This document shows, in pieces, positions 26,283 through 36,449 of a stretch of DNA of 64,000 nt (position 1 is its first letter; the number at the start of each line of letters is the position of its first letter). The translations under genes and the position numbers were made by a program. The stretch is from an uncultured Bacilli bacterium. GTDB lineage: Bacteria; Bacillota_I; Bacilli_A; RF39; UBA660. The notes beneath the pieces are model-generated. The model did not search any database and was not told where the DNA came from. It saw only the letters and a program-made list of their open reading frames with translations. The stretch lies in contig CANQFD010000003.1 in NCBI GenBank assembly GCA_947598325.1, positions 36,917 through 100,916 of the forward strand, read 5' to 3'.

Positions 26283-26319
26283 AAAAAAATCATCCTTTCA
26301 TTTTGTTTATGGATGATTA
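26283..26319 (-). terminator. prmC terminator overlapping the spoIIR ribosome site
   Basis: Arms ATCATCC / GGATGAT (26311-26317 and 26289-26295), 15-base loop, T-run running to the base before the spoIIR ATG. The downstream arm contains the GGATG of the spoIIR ribosome site. Confidence 0.8.
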
Positions 26320-26327
26320 AAACATTT

Positions 26328-27044
26328 TTATTCAAAATTACTTATAAATATCATTCTATCTCTTCCTTGCATATCTTTTTCCACATTAATTTTTACATTT
26401 TTTAAATATTTATTTACTATTGTTTTTATTTCTTCTGCTTGAGTCATTCCTATCTCAAAACAAATTAAGTATTTATCTTTTAATATTTTCTTTATATTTT
26501 TGAGAATTTCTTCGTAAAAATATAAACCATTATTATCCGCAAATAAGGCTAAATGAGGTTCATTATTATAAACAATATCCATTATTTTTTCTTTTCTTGA
26601 TATATATGGAGGATTACTTATTATACAATCAAACTTTTCTTTTATTCCATCATATATATTAGTATTAATAAATTCTATTGATGTATTATTTTGTTTTGCA
26701 TTATATTTAGCTACTTCTAATGCTTCTTTTGATATATCAGTTGCAACTACACGTGAATTTATTACTTCCTTTTTTAAAACTATACTAATGCATCCAGAAC
26801 CTGTTCCTATTTCTAGAATAGATGGTTTATTAAAATTTTTATTAAGTAGTTCTTTTGTTTTAGATACTAATTCTTCTGTTTCAAATCTTGGAATAAGTAC
26901 ATTTTTATCAACATTTATTTTATATCCACAAAAATCTACATTACCAATTATATACTGAATAGGTTCACCACTATTAAGTCTTTTAATCCCCTCATCTAAT
27001 TTAGATGGTTCTAGATATTTTTTTAAATATTCCTTGTCCGTCAT
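26328..27044 (-). CDS. prmC: Release factor glutamine methyltransferase
   Basis: Methylates the Gln of the GGQ motif of RF1 and RF2 using S-adenosylmethionine. 238 residues: N-terminal helical substrate domain, SAM-binding LEIGTGSGCISI (about 98-109) and catalytic NPPYI (about 165-169). ATG 27044 was chosen over the GTG nine bases upstream. It follows prfA by about 33 bases, a common pairing in which the modifier is made with its substrate. Confidence 0.95.
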   Translation of the reverse strand: MTDKEYLKKYLEPSKLDEGIKRLNSGEPIQYIIGNVDFCGYKINVDKNVLIPRFETEELVSKTKELLNKNFNKPSILEIGTGSGCISIVLKKEVINSRVVATDISKEALEVAKYNAKQNNTSIEFINTNIYDGIKEKFDCIISNPPYISRKEKIMDIVYNNEPHLALFADNNGLYFYEEILKNIKKILKDKYLICFEIGMTQAEEIKTIVNKYLKNVKINVEKDMQGRDRMIFISNFE

Positions 27045-27077
27045 TTTAATCACTTTTTTATAAATCTATTGTTCATT

Positions 27078-28133
27078 TTATTCACCTGCTAATTTTCTTC
27101 TCTGATCCTCATTAATTAGTGCATCTATTATTTCATCTAATTTTCCTTGCATTATTTTATCCAAATGCATTAATGTTAAATTAATTCTATGATCAGTTAC
27201 TCTATTTTGAGGATAATTATATGTTCTTATCTTTTCTGATCTATCACCTGTACCTATTTTACTTCTTCTTTCATCAGTTATTTCCTCATTTTGTTTTCTT
27301 TGTATATCATCATATACTTTGCTTTTTAATATTTGCATTGCCTTTTCTTTATTTTTTAACTGACTTCTTTCATCTTGACAAGTTACAACTGTATTTGTTG
27401 GTAAATATGTTATTCTAACAGCACTGTCAGTTGTATTTACACCTTGACCTCCAGCACCACTACTTCTATATACATCTATTCTTATGTCTGATTCTTTTAT
27501 TTCTAAATCTATATCTGTTGCCTCTGGCATTACAACAACAGTCGCAGTTGATGTGTGAACTCTTCCTTGTGATTCAGTTGTTGGTACCCTTTGAACTCTA
27601 TGAGCTCCTGATTCATATTTTAATTTTGAATATACATTTTCACCTTTTACCATAAATTCTATTTGTGAATATCCTCCACTAGTACCTAATTCCTTATTTA
27701 TTATCTCTATCTTCCAACCCATTGATTCTACATATCTGCTATACATATCAAATAGATCACCTGCGAACAAATTTGCTTCGTCTCCTCCTGCTGCTCCTCT
27801 TATTTCTACTATTATGTTTTTCTCATCATTTGGATCCTTAGGTAATAATAAAATTTCTAGTTCTTTTTCTATTTCATTTTTTTTAACTTCTAAATTTGAT
27901 AATTCCTCTTTTGCATATTCTGACATTTCCTTATCATTTATCATTTCTTTAGCAACATCAATATTAGCAATTACCTCTTTATAGGTTTTATATTTATCTA
28001 CTACTTCACTAAGAGATGATTGTTCTTTTGATAAAGATGTCATTAATTTTACATCACTTAAGATTTCAGGTTTACTTAATTCTTTTTCCAAATAATTATA
28101 TTTTTTAAGTGTTTCTTCTAATCTTTCGATCAT
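27078..28133 (-). CDS. prfA: Peptide chain release factor 1
   Basis: RF1 reads UAA and UAG stop codons. 351 residues. The stop-recognition tripeptide is P-T-T in RVPTTESQGR (about 184-186), where P-x-T is expected for RF1. The hydrolysis motif GAGGQGVNT is at about 226-234. No frameshift is needed, unlike prfB. In the prfA-prmC operon. Confidence 0.97.
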   Translation of the reverse strand: MIERLEETLKKYNYLEKELSKPEILSDVKLMTSLSKEQSSLSEVVDKYKTYKEVIANIDVAKEMINDKEMSEYAKEELSNLEVKKNEIEKELEILLLPKDPNDEKNIIVEIRGAAGGDEANLFAGDLFDMYSRYVESMGWKIEIINKELGTSGGYSQIEFMVKGENVYSKLKYESGAHRVQRVPTTESQGRVHTSTATVVVMPEATDIDLEIKESDIRIDVYRSSGAGGQGVNTTDSAVRITYLPTNTVVTCQDERSQLKNKEKAMQILKSKVYDDIQRKQNEEITDERRSKIGTGDRSEKIRTYNYPQNRVTDHRINLTLMHLDKIMQGKLDEIIDALINEDQRRKLAGE

Positions 28134-28141
28134 TTTATCAC

Positions 28142-28585
28142 CTATTCCTCTATTTCTTCATCATTTATTATTGTTAAATCCCCTATTTCTTCATCTGCGT
28201 CCATATCATCGATTGAATCGTCACTATAATCGTCTTCATCTATTTCTTCTTCATTTTTATTTTCTTCTTCATCTTCTTCATCAATTGAATCTTCCTCTGC
28301 ATCCTCTTCTTCGCCTTCATCTATTATTACTTTTACTACATGATTTTCTTTTAAATCCCAATTTACACTATCAATTAATATAAATCTTTTATCAGTTGAA
28401 AGCGCAGTAAAGAAGTCTCCTATTTTTGTTTCAAATTCTGTCTCACTTAAATCTAATAAAGAGCAAACCTCTCTAAATAAGTTTGGTGTATTATATTGTT
28501 TTTTATCTTCTTTTATTATTTCATACGCAATATCAATGTATGACATTAACTCCAATTCTAATTTTTCTTTTTTTCTTATACTCAT
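28142..28585 (-). CDS. rpoE: DNA-directed RNA polymerase delta subunit
   Basis: Delta binds core polymerase and speeds RNA release and recycling in Firmicutes of the Bacilli type. 147 residues: an N-terminal HARE winged-helix domain (about 5-85, with SYIDIAYEIIKE and FREVCSLL) and a disordered, almost purely acidic tail (about 90-147). Its presence is one of the best taxonomic markers in the window. It lies three bases after argS and nine before prfA. Confidence 0.93.
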   Translation of the reverse strand: MSIRKKEKLELELMSYIDIAYEIIKEDKKQYNTPNLFREVCSLLDLSETEFETKIGDFFTALSTDKRFILIDSVNWDLKENHVVKVIIDEGEEEDAEEDSIDEEDEEENKNEEEIDEDDYSDDSIDDMDADEEIGDLTIINDEEIEE

Positions 28586-28588
28586 AAT

Positions 28589-30214
28589 TTACATCCTTTC
28601 CATTGCACTAACACCTATAAGTGCTAAAGCATTTTTAATTGTTATTTTTACTGAGTTTATTATAGCTAATTTTTCCTTAGATAATTCTATATTATCAGTT
28701 AATATTCTCTCTTTAGAATAATAATTATGAAATAAACTAGCTAACTCATATAAGTAATTGGTTATCAAATGTGGTTGTTTTTTTATTGCTGAATCTTCAA
28801 CCACATTAACAAACTCATATACTTTACTTATCAAATTATATGCAGAATCTGTCATTGATGACTCATATTTTGTTGCTAATTCTATTTTTTTCTCCTTTGC
28901 TTCTCTTAAAATAGAACATATTCTAGCATGTGCATATTCTACATAATAAACTGGATTTTCATTTCCTTTCTTTGTCGCTAAATCCATATCAAAATCCATT
29001 TGAGAATCTAAACTTCTAAGTGAAAAGAAATACCTAGCTGCATCTACACCAACTTCATCTATCAATTCCGATATAGTTACTGTTTTTCCTGTTCTTTTAC
29101 TCATTTTTACTTCTTCATTATCTTTTATTAATCTAACTAATTGTAATATTTTTATACTTAATTTACTATCATCATATCCTAAGGATTTAATAGAAGCTTT
29201 TAGTCTAGATATATATCCATGATGATCTGCTCCTAAAACATCAATGAGTTCATCATAACCTCTATCTATTTTATCTAAATGATATGCTATATCAGGAGTC
29301 AAATATGTATAAAGACCATCACTTTTTATTAGCACCCTATCTTTATCATCTCCATATTTTGTTGTTTTTAGGTATACAGCATTATCTTTTTCATATAAAT
29401 CATCTTGTTTTTTAAATTTCTTTATACATTCTTCTATTCTTCCTTTTTTTCTTATATCTTTTTCACTAGTCCATATATCAAAATCTACTCTAAATCTTTT
29501 TAAATCAACTTTTATTTGATTTAATAATTTTTCTAATCCTATTTGTTTAAAAAATTCTAAATCTTCATCTAGTTTTGTATCCTGATATTTTTCCTTTATT
29601 TCTTTTGCTATAGAAATTATTTCTTGTCCATGATATCCATTTTCTGGTAGTTCCTCTTTAAAGCCACATAACTCTTTATATCTTATATAAATAGACAAAC
29701 CAAGATTATCAATTTGATTACCAGCATCATTTATATAATATTCTCTAGTTACATTATAGCCTGCAAATTCTAATATATTGCATAAACTATCACCATAGGC
29801 AGCACCTCTTGCTGTTCCTAAATGTAATATTCCTGTTGGATTTGCACTTACATACTCAACATTTATTTTTTTATTCAATCCTATATCTGATTTACCGTAA
29901 TCTTCTTTTAGTTTATTTATAGTATTTAAACCTTCAAATAAAAATGATTTTTTTATATAAAAGTTTATAAAACCTGGATTTACAATTTCTATATTTTCTA
30001 TATAATCTTCTTTTATTTGATCTACTATTTCTAATGCAATGTCCTTAGGATTTTTTGATAATTTTTTACATAAATGCATTGCTATGTTAGATGAGAAATC
30101 ACCATTTTTTTTATTTTTTGGTATTTCTACTACTATATCAGAAATATTTATATCAATTTCTAATTTTTTTAAAGAATTTAATATCAAATTTTTTATCATT
30201 TTTCTTAAATTCAT
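28589..30214 (-). CDS. argS: Arginyl-tRNA synthetase
   Basis: Charges tRNA-Arg. 541 residues with the Arg-tRNA synthetase N-domain, the class I signature region PTGILHLGTARG (about 120-131), the family INDAGNQ, KMSKRTG (about 363-369) and the C-terminal DALR anticodon-binding domain (about 425-541). The last His of the HIGH-type motif is Thr (HLGT), where many relatives have His or Asn. The ATG overlaps the ywiB stop by four bases (ATGA), so the two are coupled. Confidence 0.96.
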   Translation of the reverse strand: MNLRKMIKNLILNSLKKLEIDINISDIVVEIPKNKKNGDFSSNIAMHLCKKLSKNPKDIALEIVDQIKEDYIENIEIVNPGFINFYIKKSFLFEGLNTINKLKEDYGKSDIGLNKKINVEYVSANPTGILHLGTARGAAYGDSLCNILEFAGYNVTREYYINDAGNQIDNLGLSIYIRYKELCGFKEELPENGYHGQEIISIAKEIKEKYQDTKLDEDLEFFKQIGLEKLLNQIKVDLKRFRVDFDIWTSEKDIRKKGRIEECIKKFKKQDDLYEKDNAVYLKTTKYGDDKDRVLIKSDGLYTYLTPDIAYHLDKIDRGYDELIDVLGADHHGYISRLKASIKSLGYDDSKLSIKILQLVRLIKDNEEVKMSKRTGKTVTISELIDEVGVDAARYFFSLRSLDSQMDFDMDLATKKGNENPVYYVEYAHARICSILREAKEKKIELATKYESSMTDSAYNLISKVYEFVNVVEDSAIKKQPHLITNYLYELASLFHNYYSKERILTDNIELSKEKLAIINSVKITIKNALALIGVSAMERM

Positions 30215-30594
30215 AATTGTAACTCCTTTATATTTATATTAAATTGAAATTTACCTGTATATTCTCCTGAAATCCATAATTCATATTCAATTATTATTTC
30301 ATTAGTGTTTATAATAAGTAAATTTGTTATAATTTCTGTATCAATATAAAAATTAAGTTCTTTAATATAATACTTTGTTTGGGTCTTTTTATTCTCTATA
30401 AATTCAAATATAATTAATGAGTCATTTGTTTCCTTTTTTAATATAATCTTATCTTTTTCTATATTTATATTAAATTTTGAATCTTCATCTTTAAAATCTA
30501 TATTTTTATTTTTTTTATAGTGGGCTAAAATATTATTTTTTTTTATATTTTCATCATTATTCTTTATAATGTAGTCAATATAACATTTTTGCAT
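30211..30594 (-). CDS. ywiB: DUF1934 family protein (YwiB)
   Basis: 127 residues, mostly alternating strands, of the small YwiB/DUF1934 beta-barrel family, which often lies next to argS in Firmicutes, as here. Function is not established. The frame is open to a TTG at 30621, but GGTGAT stands just before ATG 30594, giving a normal-sized protein. Family call rests on gene context, size and the C-terminal pattern ending in YELWISGEYTGKFQFNINI. Confidence 0.7.
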   Translation of the reverse strand: MQKCYIDYIIKNNDENIKKNNILAHYKKNKNIDFKDEDSKFNINIEKDKIILKKETNDSLIIFEFIENKKTQTKYYIKELNFYIDTEIITNLLIINTNEIIIEYELWISGEYTGKFQFNINIKELQL

Positions 30595-30702
30595 AATATC
30601 ACCAAACTTTTTCAAGTGCAATTATATCACATATATAGTAAAATTGCACTCATATTTTATATATTTTTTTACATAATAAAAATAGAAATAATGGTGATTT
30701 AA

Positions 30703-32634
30703 ATGAAAAGAAGAAAAATACTATTAAAATTGTTTGTTTTTTTTGTTTTTTTTATATGCATTTTATTTACATTTTTATATTTTTTTATTAAATTTTCACC
30801 AAAATTAGATTTAAAAAAAACTAATAATATAATTCTATATGATAAGAATAATGATGTTTTTTTTAAAGGAAATGGATCTAAAGAATGGATAGCTTTAAAA
30901 TTAATAGATAAAGATTTGATAAATGCCACTATATCAATAGAAGATAAGAGATTTTATAAACATAATGGGTTTGATTATATTAGAATATTAAAATCGATAT
31001 ATAATAATATTAAATCTAAAGATATTGTAGAAGGCGCATCTACTATTTCACAACAATATGCTAGAAATTTATATTTAGATTTTGATAGAAATTGGAATAG
31101 AAAAATAAAAGAAGCATGGCTTGCATTAAAATTAGAAATAAATTATTCTAAAGATAAGATTTTAGAAGGATATTTAAATACTATTAATTATGGTAATGGA
31201 GTTATGGGTATTCAAAATGCAGCTAGATATTATTTTAATAAAGGTTCTGAAGATTTAACTTTAGCTGAAGCTGCAATGCTGGCAGGTATTCCTGGTTATC
31301 CACAGGAATATTCTCCAATAAATAATGAAAGAAATGCAAAAAAGAGACAAAAAGTTATTCTTGATAGCATGGTAAAAAACGGATATATATCGAAAAAAGA
31401 GGCAAATGACGCATATAACGTTAATCTCACATACTATGGAAAAAAGGATAATTTAAACTTATCAACTTTATTATATTATAAAGATGCAGTTATAAATGAA
31501 CTAGAAAATTTGAAAATAATACCTAATGATTATTTAGATAATAAAGGTTTAAAAATATATACGAATTTGGATTTAGAAGCACAAAGTTCTTTAGAAAATG
31601 CAATTAAAAGTAATATTGATGATGATAATGAAATTCAAACAGCAAGTGCTATTATAGAAAATAAAAGTGGAAAAATAATTTCTTTAGCGGGTGGTAAAAA
31701 TTATGAGAAAAGTCAATATAATAGAGTATTATATTCTAAAAGACAAGTAGGATCTACAATGAAACCATTTTTATACTATGCAGCTTTAGAAAATGGTTTT
31801 ACTCCATCATCTACATTTTTGTCTGAACCAACTACATTTAGTTTGAATAACAATCAGACATATAGTCCTAATAATTTTGCAAATATTTATCCATCTTATC
31901 CTATTCCTTTAATTTTAGCTCTTGCGTATTCAGATAATATATATGCTATTAAAACACATTTATTTTTGGGAGAAGATGCAATGATTGATGTAGCGAACAA
32001 AGCTGGTATTAATACAAATTTAAAAAGAAATGTATCTCTTCCTTTAGGAACTACTGAATTAAATATAATTGAGTTTCTTAATGCATATTCTACTATTGCT
32101 AATAATGGTATTAGAAATGATACATATCTTATAAGAAAAATTGTTAATGATAAAGGAAATGTTATTTATAAACATAAAAATAACAGTAAAAAAGTTTTAA
32201 ATAGTAATTATACTTATATATTAAGTGAATTACTTAGTAATTGTTATGACAATACCTTAAGTGATTATACAACTCCAACTTGTTTAAGTATTAAACCTAA
32301 ATTAACAAAAAAATATGCTATTAAAACAGGTAGTACAAATACCGATTCATGGATAGCAGGATATAATAAAGATTATACTCTAGGTGTTTGGGTTGGATAT
32401 GATAATAATAGAGAACTCGAAAGGAAAGAATTGAAATATTCTAAAAATATATGGGCTGATTCAATTGAAAATTATTTAAGGAATAAAGAAGATTCGTGGT
32501 ATAAAAAACCAAAAAATGTAATTCCTGTATTAGTAAATCCACTTAATGGTAAATTAGCTACAAATAGTTCTCCAAGAAAAAAAATAATATATTATCTTAA
32601 AGGAACGCAACCAACTGAGTATGATTCGGAATAA
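30703..32634 (+). CDS. Class A penicillin-binding protein (bifunctional transglycosylase/transpeptidase)
   Basis: Polymerises and cross-links peptidoglycan. 643 residues: membrane anchor (about 9-30), GT51 transglycosylase domain with SIEDKRFYKHNG (catalytic Glu about 81) and EGASTISQQ (about 110-118). The transpeptidase domain has SxxK as STMK (351-354), SxN as SDN (410-412) and KTG (541-543) followed by STNTDSW. It resembles PbpF/PbpG, which in Bacillus work in spores. It is transcribed against replication, divergent from ywiB. Confidence 0.92.
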   Translation: MKRRKILLKLFVFFVFFICILFTFLYFFIKFSPKLDLKKTNNIILYDKNNDVFFKGNGSKEWIALKLIDKDLINATISIEDKRFYKHNGFDYIRILKSIYNNIKSKDIVEGASTISQQYARNLYLDFDRNWNRKIKEAWLALKLEINYSKDKILEGYLNTINYGNGVMGIQNAARYYFNKGSEDLTLAEAAMLAGIPGYPQEYSPINNERNAKKRQKVILDSMVKNGYISKKEANDAYNVNLTYYGKKDNLNLSTLLYYKDAVINELENLKIIPNDYLDNKGLKIYTNLDLEAQSSLENAIKSNIDDDNEIQTASAIIENKSGKIISLAGGKNYEKSQYNRVLYSKRQVGSTMKPFLYYAALENGFTPSSTFLSEPTTFSLNNNQTYSPNNFANIYPSYPIPLILALAYSDNIYAIKTHLFLGEDAMIDVANKAGINTNLKRNVSLPLGTTELNIIEFLNAYSTIANNGIRNDTYLIRKIVNDKGNVIYKHKNNSKKVLNSNYTYILSELLSNCYDNTLSDYTTPTCLSIKPKLTKKYAIKTGSTNTDSWIAGYNKDYTLGVWVGYDNNRELERKELKYSKNIWADSIENYLRNKEDSWYKKPKNVIPVLVNPLNGKLATNSSPRKKIIYYLKGTQPTEYDSE

Positions 32635-32640
32635 AAAATT

Positions 32641-32672
32641 ATAAAAAAATTAGAAATATAAATATTCCTAAT
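32641..32672 (-). terminator. noc terminator
   Basis: Ten-base arms with one mismatch (32649-32658 and 32663-32672), four-base loop, T-run on the minus strand. It sits between converging genes and may also act weakly on the PBP transcript. Confidence 0.75.
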
Positions 32673-33801
32673 CTCTACTTACTTTTATAACAAATTGATA
32701 TAAATTTTCAAAATCATACTCTTCTAGTTTGACTTTGAATCCTAATGAATTTATTTCATTAATTAAATTATTTATTTTATCTATTACAATTTTTATATCA
32801 AAAGGTTCTAATGAATTAAATGGAGGTATACTTTCATCTATCATCTCTATATCACTATCATCTTTTTTATCTATTTTAATATTAGAATCTACTTGTGTCA
32901 TAAAATCGTTTATTGGATTTATTTTTTCATCTTTTATAATATCATCTTTAATATCAATAATAGGCTTATTGTTTGAATTATCATATTTATTTAATAATGC
33001 TTCTATATTATCATTGCTATTAGAAACTGGCATATTAAAGAAATTATCTAAATTATTTTCTATTTTTTCTTCTTGTTCCATTTTTGGCATTTGTACATCG
33101 ATATTTTCTGTATTTATAAATTCAGGGAATGCAGTATCTTCTTTATTATTTAATACATTTGATAAATTAGAAACTTGTACAAATTCATCATTTTTGCCTA
33201 ATTTATTAGATATTAATTTTTCTGTATCCCTTACATTTAATTTTTTAGTTATAATTTCATCAAGAAGCTTTTTTTGTTCTTCTTTATCTTCTATTTTTAA
33301 TAAACTTCTAGCATGTCTTTCAGATATTCTATTGTTTAATAATGCATCTTGTACTTTTTCATCTAAATTTAATAGTCTTAATTTATTTGATATTGTTGCT
33401 TGTGTTTTACCCATTCTTACTGCTAATTGATCTTGGGTTAAATATCCTCTATCTAATAATTTTTTATATGATTTTGCTTCTTCTATTGGAGATAAATCTC
33501 TTCTTTGAATATTTTCTACTATTGCTACCTCTGCAGATTCATTATCATTTAAATCTATTATTACTGCAGGTACTTTATTTAAGCCAGCAATAAAAGCTGC
33601 TTTATATCTTCTTTCTCCAGCTATTATCTCATATTTATCTGATATTTTTCGAAGAACTAAAGGTTGAATTATACCATGTTGTCTGATAGACTCAGCAAGT
33701 TCATTTAGTCCCTTTTCATCAAATGATAATCTAGGTTGAAATCTATTTGGGATTATATCGTCTAACGATACCTCGATTATTTCTTTCTCCATTCCATTCA
33801 T
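32668..33801 (-). CDS. noc: ParB-family protein, Noc type, with long C-terminal linker
   Basis: Noc prevents division over the nucleoid. Of the 377 residues, the CTP-binding ParB domain has GERRYKAA (63-70) and ENIQRRDLSP (97-105). The helix-turn-helix (about 122-145) has GKTQATISNKLRLL and ISERHARSLL, where Q, K and R match Noc rather than ParB (compare GQSTIANKLRLL and TERHARAL). It follows rsmG as in Bacillus. Unlike Noc it lacks the N-terminal amphipathic helix. It has about 110 extra acidic, Asn-rich residues (about 205-315) before the dimerisation domain. No parA is nearby. It may bind the NBS at 50313. Confidence 0.88.
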   Translation of the reverse strand: MNGMEKEIIEVSLDDIIPNRFQPRLSFDEKGLNELAESIRQHGIIQPLVLRKISDKYEIIAGERRYKAAFIAGLNKVPAVIIDLNDNESAEVAIVENIQRRDLSPIEEAKSYKKLLDRGYLTQDQLAVRMGKTQATISNKLRLLNLDEKVQDALLNNRISERHARSLLKIEDKEEQKKLLDEIITKKLNVRDTEKLISNKLGKNDEFVQVSNLSNVLNNKEDTAFPEFINTENIDVQMPKMEQEEKIENNLDNFFNMPVSNSNDNIEALLNKYDNSNNKPIIDIKDDIIKDEKINPINDFMTQVDSNIKIDKKDDSDIEMIDESIPPFNSLEPFDIKIVIDKINNLINEINSLGFKVKLEEYDFENLYQFVIKVSRD

Positions 33802-33837
33802 ACTTAACCCTCACTTCTTATTCTTATTTATAGTTTA

Positions 33838-33869
33838 CAATAAAAATCCATTTTTTACAATGGATTTTT
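33838..33869 (-). terminator. rsmG terminator
   Basis: 11-base arms (33842-33852 and 33859-33869) with T-rich flank on the minus strand. It overlaps the rsmG stop and separates noc from the mnmG-rsmG unit. Confidence 0.85.
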
Positions 33870-34559
33870 ACTAATTTTACCAAAATTACGTGGATATTTT
33901 TTATTTGTTTCATCGTCTTTTTTTATTTTTATTAAATTTCTATTTGAATTTTCTATAGGTAATTTAAAATTTATTACATCCTCTATATGAGAATTTAATT
34001 TTAATAATGAATTTGTACTTTTTTCTATTTCATCATCTATATTTGCTTTCATTGTAATAAAATAACCACCTTTTTTTACTAAAGGTAAACATAATTCATT
34101 TAGTATATTCAATTTTGCTACTGCCCTTGATACAACTATATCAAATTTTTCTCTTGTTTCTTTTGCATATTCTTCTGCTCTTATATGAATAGCAGTTATA
34201 TTTTTTAAATCTAACTCTTTAATTACTGCATTTAAAAATTTTATTCTTTTTTCTAATGCATCTATTAGTGTTATATTAAGATTTGGAAAACAAATTTTTA
34301 GAACGATTCCTGGAAATCCTGCTCCAGTTCCTATATCACAAACAAATATATCTTCTTTTAAATTAATAGCTTTCATTAATGTCAAACTATCATAAAAATG
34401 TTTCAAGTATACCTCTTCTTTTTCAGTTATTCTTGTTAAATTTATTTTATTATTCCATTCAATTAATAGTTCATAATACTTTTCTAAATTATTTAATTGT
34501 AAATCATCTAAATATATATTTAATTTTTTTAATTCATCTATAAAAATTTGTTTATTCAT
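33855..34559 (-). CDS. rsmG: 16S rRNA (guanine527-N7)-methyltransferase
   Basis: Methylates G527 of 16S rRNA. 234 residues with the Rossmann SAM site [15 protein letters not shown] (about 79-93) and the later [11 protein letters not shown] (about 134-144). Overlaps mnmG by eight bases, so they are translationally coupled. The order mnmG-rsmG-noc is conserved with Bacillus. Confidence 0.96.
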   Translation of the reverse strand: MNKQIFIDELKKLNIYLDDLQLNNLEKYYELLIEWNNKINLTRITEKEEVYLKHFYDSLTLMKAINLKEDIFVCDIGTGAGFPGIVLKICFPNLNITLIDALEKRIKFLNAVIKELDLKNITAIHIRAEEYAKETREKFDIVVSRAVAKLNILNELCLPLVKKGGYFITMKANIDDEIEKSTNSLLKLNSHIEDVINFKLPIENSNRNLIKIKKDDETNKKYPRNFGKISKNPL

Positions 34560-36369
34560 TAAAATACCTCTTCATATATATAGATAATATAGATATATCA
34601 GAAGGATTTACACCACTGATTCTTAAAGCTTGTCCAAAATTTTCTGGTTTTATTTCTTTTAACTTTATTCTTGCTTCACTAGCTAAATTTGGAACTTTAT
34701 CGTAATCAATGTCTTTTGGTATTTTTTTATTTTCTAATTTTTTCATTTTTTCTGCTTCTTTTTTAGTCTTTTTTATATATCCTTCATATTTACATATTAT
34801 TTCTGCTTGTTCAAGTTCCAATATATCATATTCTTTATCTAATTGATTTTTTATTTCATTAATACTTACTTCTGTTCTTTTTAAATAATCATATCCTGTC
34901 ATTTTTTTATCTGATTTTATTTTTATATTTTTTAAATTTTCAATTATTTCATTGATATTTTTTTCTTTATTTAGTAATCTATTATATTGTTTATCATCGA
35001 TAAGACCTACTTGATAACCATATTTTCTAAGTCTTAAATCTGCATTATCATGTCTTAAAAGAAGTCTATATTCTGCTCTTGATGTTAATAATCTATATGG
35101 ATCCTTAACCCCTTTTGTTATTAAATCATCTATTAATACACCTATATATGCCTCATCTCTACCTAATATTAAAGGTTCTTTATTTTTTAATTTTAAGCTT
35201 GCATTTATACCTGCCATTAAACCTTGAGCAGCAGCTTCTTCATAACCACTTGTACCATTTATCTGTCCTGCTGTATATAAATTTTCAATTATTTTTGATT
35301 CTAGTGTTAATTTTAAGTCTCTAGGGTCTATTGCATCATATTCAATTGCATATGCATATCTAAGTATTTTTGCTTTTTCAAGACCTGGAAGAGAATGAAC
35401 CATTTTTTCTTGAATATCATAAGGCATACTTGTTGAAAAACCTTGAATATATATATCATCATAATATCTGCTTTCAGGTTCTAAAAATAATTGATGCCTT
35501 TCTTTATCTGCAAATCTAACTATTTTATCTTCTATTGATGGACAATATCTTGGACCTGTTCCTAGTTTTTCATAAAATCCACCATACATACTAGATTTAT
35601 CTAGATTTTCTCTAATTATTTTATGAGTTTCTTCTGTTGTATAAGTCAAATAACATGGTTCTTGACTTTCAATAGTATAATATGGGTCATTATCAAATGA
35701 AAATGTATATAATTTATTATCTCCATCTTCTCTTTTTGTTTTTGAAAAATCTATAGTACTTCTATCAACTCTTGGTGGTGTTCCTGTTTTAAGTCTTAAT
35801 ATTTTAAAACCTAATTTTTCTAGATTTTCGCTTAAATATAGTGATGGTCTTTCTCCTTTTGGACCAGAAATTGTTCTTTGATCTCCAACTAAAATATTTG
35901 CTTTCATGTATGTTCCAGTTGTAAGTATTACAATGTTAGATAAAATTTCTTTCCCTGTGGATAATTTAACACCTTTTATTTTTTTATTTTCTACTATTAA
36001 TTCTTCTACAATTTCCTCTACTATATCTATATTTTTATGATTTTCTAATAATCTTATCATTTCTTTTGGATAAGTTATTTTATCACCTTGTGCCCTAAGT
36101 GATCTAACTGCTGGTCCTTTACTACTATTGAGCATTTTCATTTGAATTAATGTTTTATCAGCTACTTTACCCATCATTCCACCCAAAGCATCTATTTCTC
36201 TTACAACAATTCCTTTTGCAGATCCTCCAATGGATGGATTACATGGCATCATAGCAATTGTATTTTTATTACCTGTAATTAATAAAGTTTTATTTCCCAT
36301 ATTAGCAGACGCAAATGTTGCTTCTATTCCAGCATGTCCACCACCTACTACAACTACTTCATACTTCAT
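34552..36369 (-). CDS. mnmG: tRNA uridine-5-carboxymethylaminomethyl modification enzyme MnmG
   Basis: With MnmE it installs cmnm5 groups on U34 of tRNAs, using FAD and folate. 605 residues; N-terminal FAD site [12 protein letters not shown] (about 6-17), the family [16 protein letters not shown] and the conserved [11 protein letters not shown]. Normal length. gpsA lies between it and mnmE. Confidence 0.97.
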   Translation of the reverse strand: MKYEVVVVGGGHAGIEATFASANMGNKTLLITGNKNTIAMMPCNPSIGGSAKGIVVREIDALGGMMGKVADKTLIQMKMLNSSKGPAVRSLRAQGDKITYPKEMIRLLENHKNIDIVEEIVEELIVENKKIKGVKLSTGKEILSNIVILTTGTYMKANILVGDQRTISGPKGERPSLYLSENLEKLGFKILRLKTGTPPRVDRSTIDFSKTKREDGDNKLYTFSFDNDPYYTIESQEPCYLTYTTEETHKIIRENLDKSSMYGGFYEKLGTGPRYCPSIEDKIVRFADKERHQLFLEPESRYYDDIYIQGFSTSMPYDIQEKMVHSLPGLEKAKILRYAYAIEYDAIDPRDLKLTLESKIIENLYTAGQINGTSGYEEAAAQGLMAGINASLKLKNKEPLILGRDEAYIGVLIDDLITKGVKDPYRLLTSRAEYRLLLRHDNADLRLRKYGYQVGLIDDKQYNRLLNKEKNINEIIENLKNIKIKSDKKMTGYDYLKRTEVSINEIKNQLDKEYDILELEQAEIICKYEGYIKKTKKEAEKMKKLENKKIPKDIDYDKVPNLASEARIKLKEIKPENFGQALRISGVNPSDISILSIYMKRYFNE

Positions 36370-36449
36370 CTATTGCACCCTCTTTTTGCAAATGTATTAT
36401 ACTACAAGATTAATTTTTATACAATTAAAGAAAAAATAATATTTTTATA

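Noticed and set aside
28171..28383. Leu/His-rich plus-strand frame opposite the rpoE acidic tail
   Set aside because: Produced by reading GAA/GAT codons backward; not a gene.
32729..33430. 233-codon plus-strand frame opposite noc
   Set aside because: Shadow of the acidic linker and DNA-binding region; no independent evidence.
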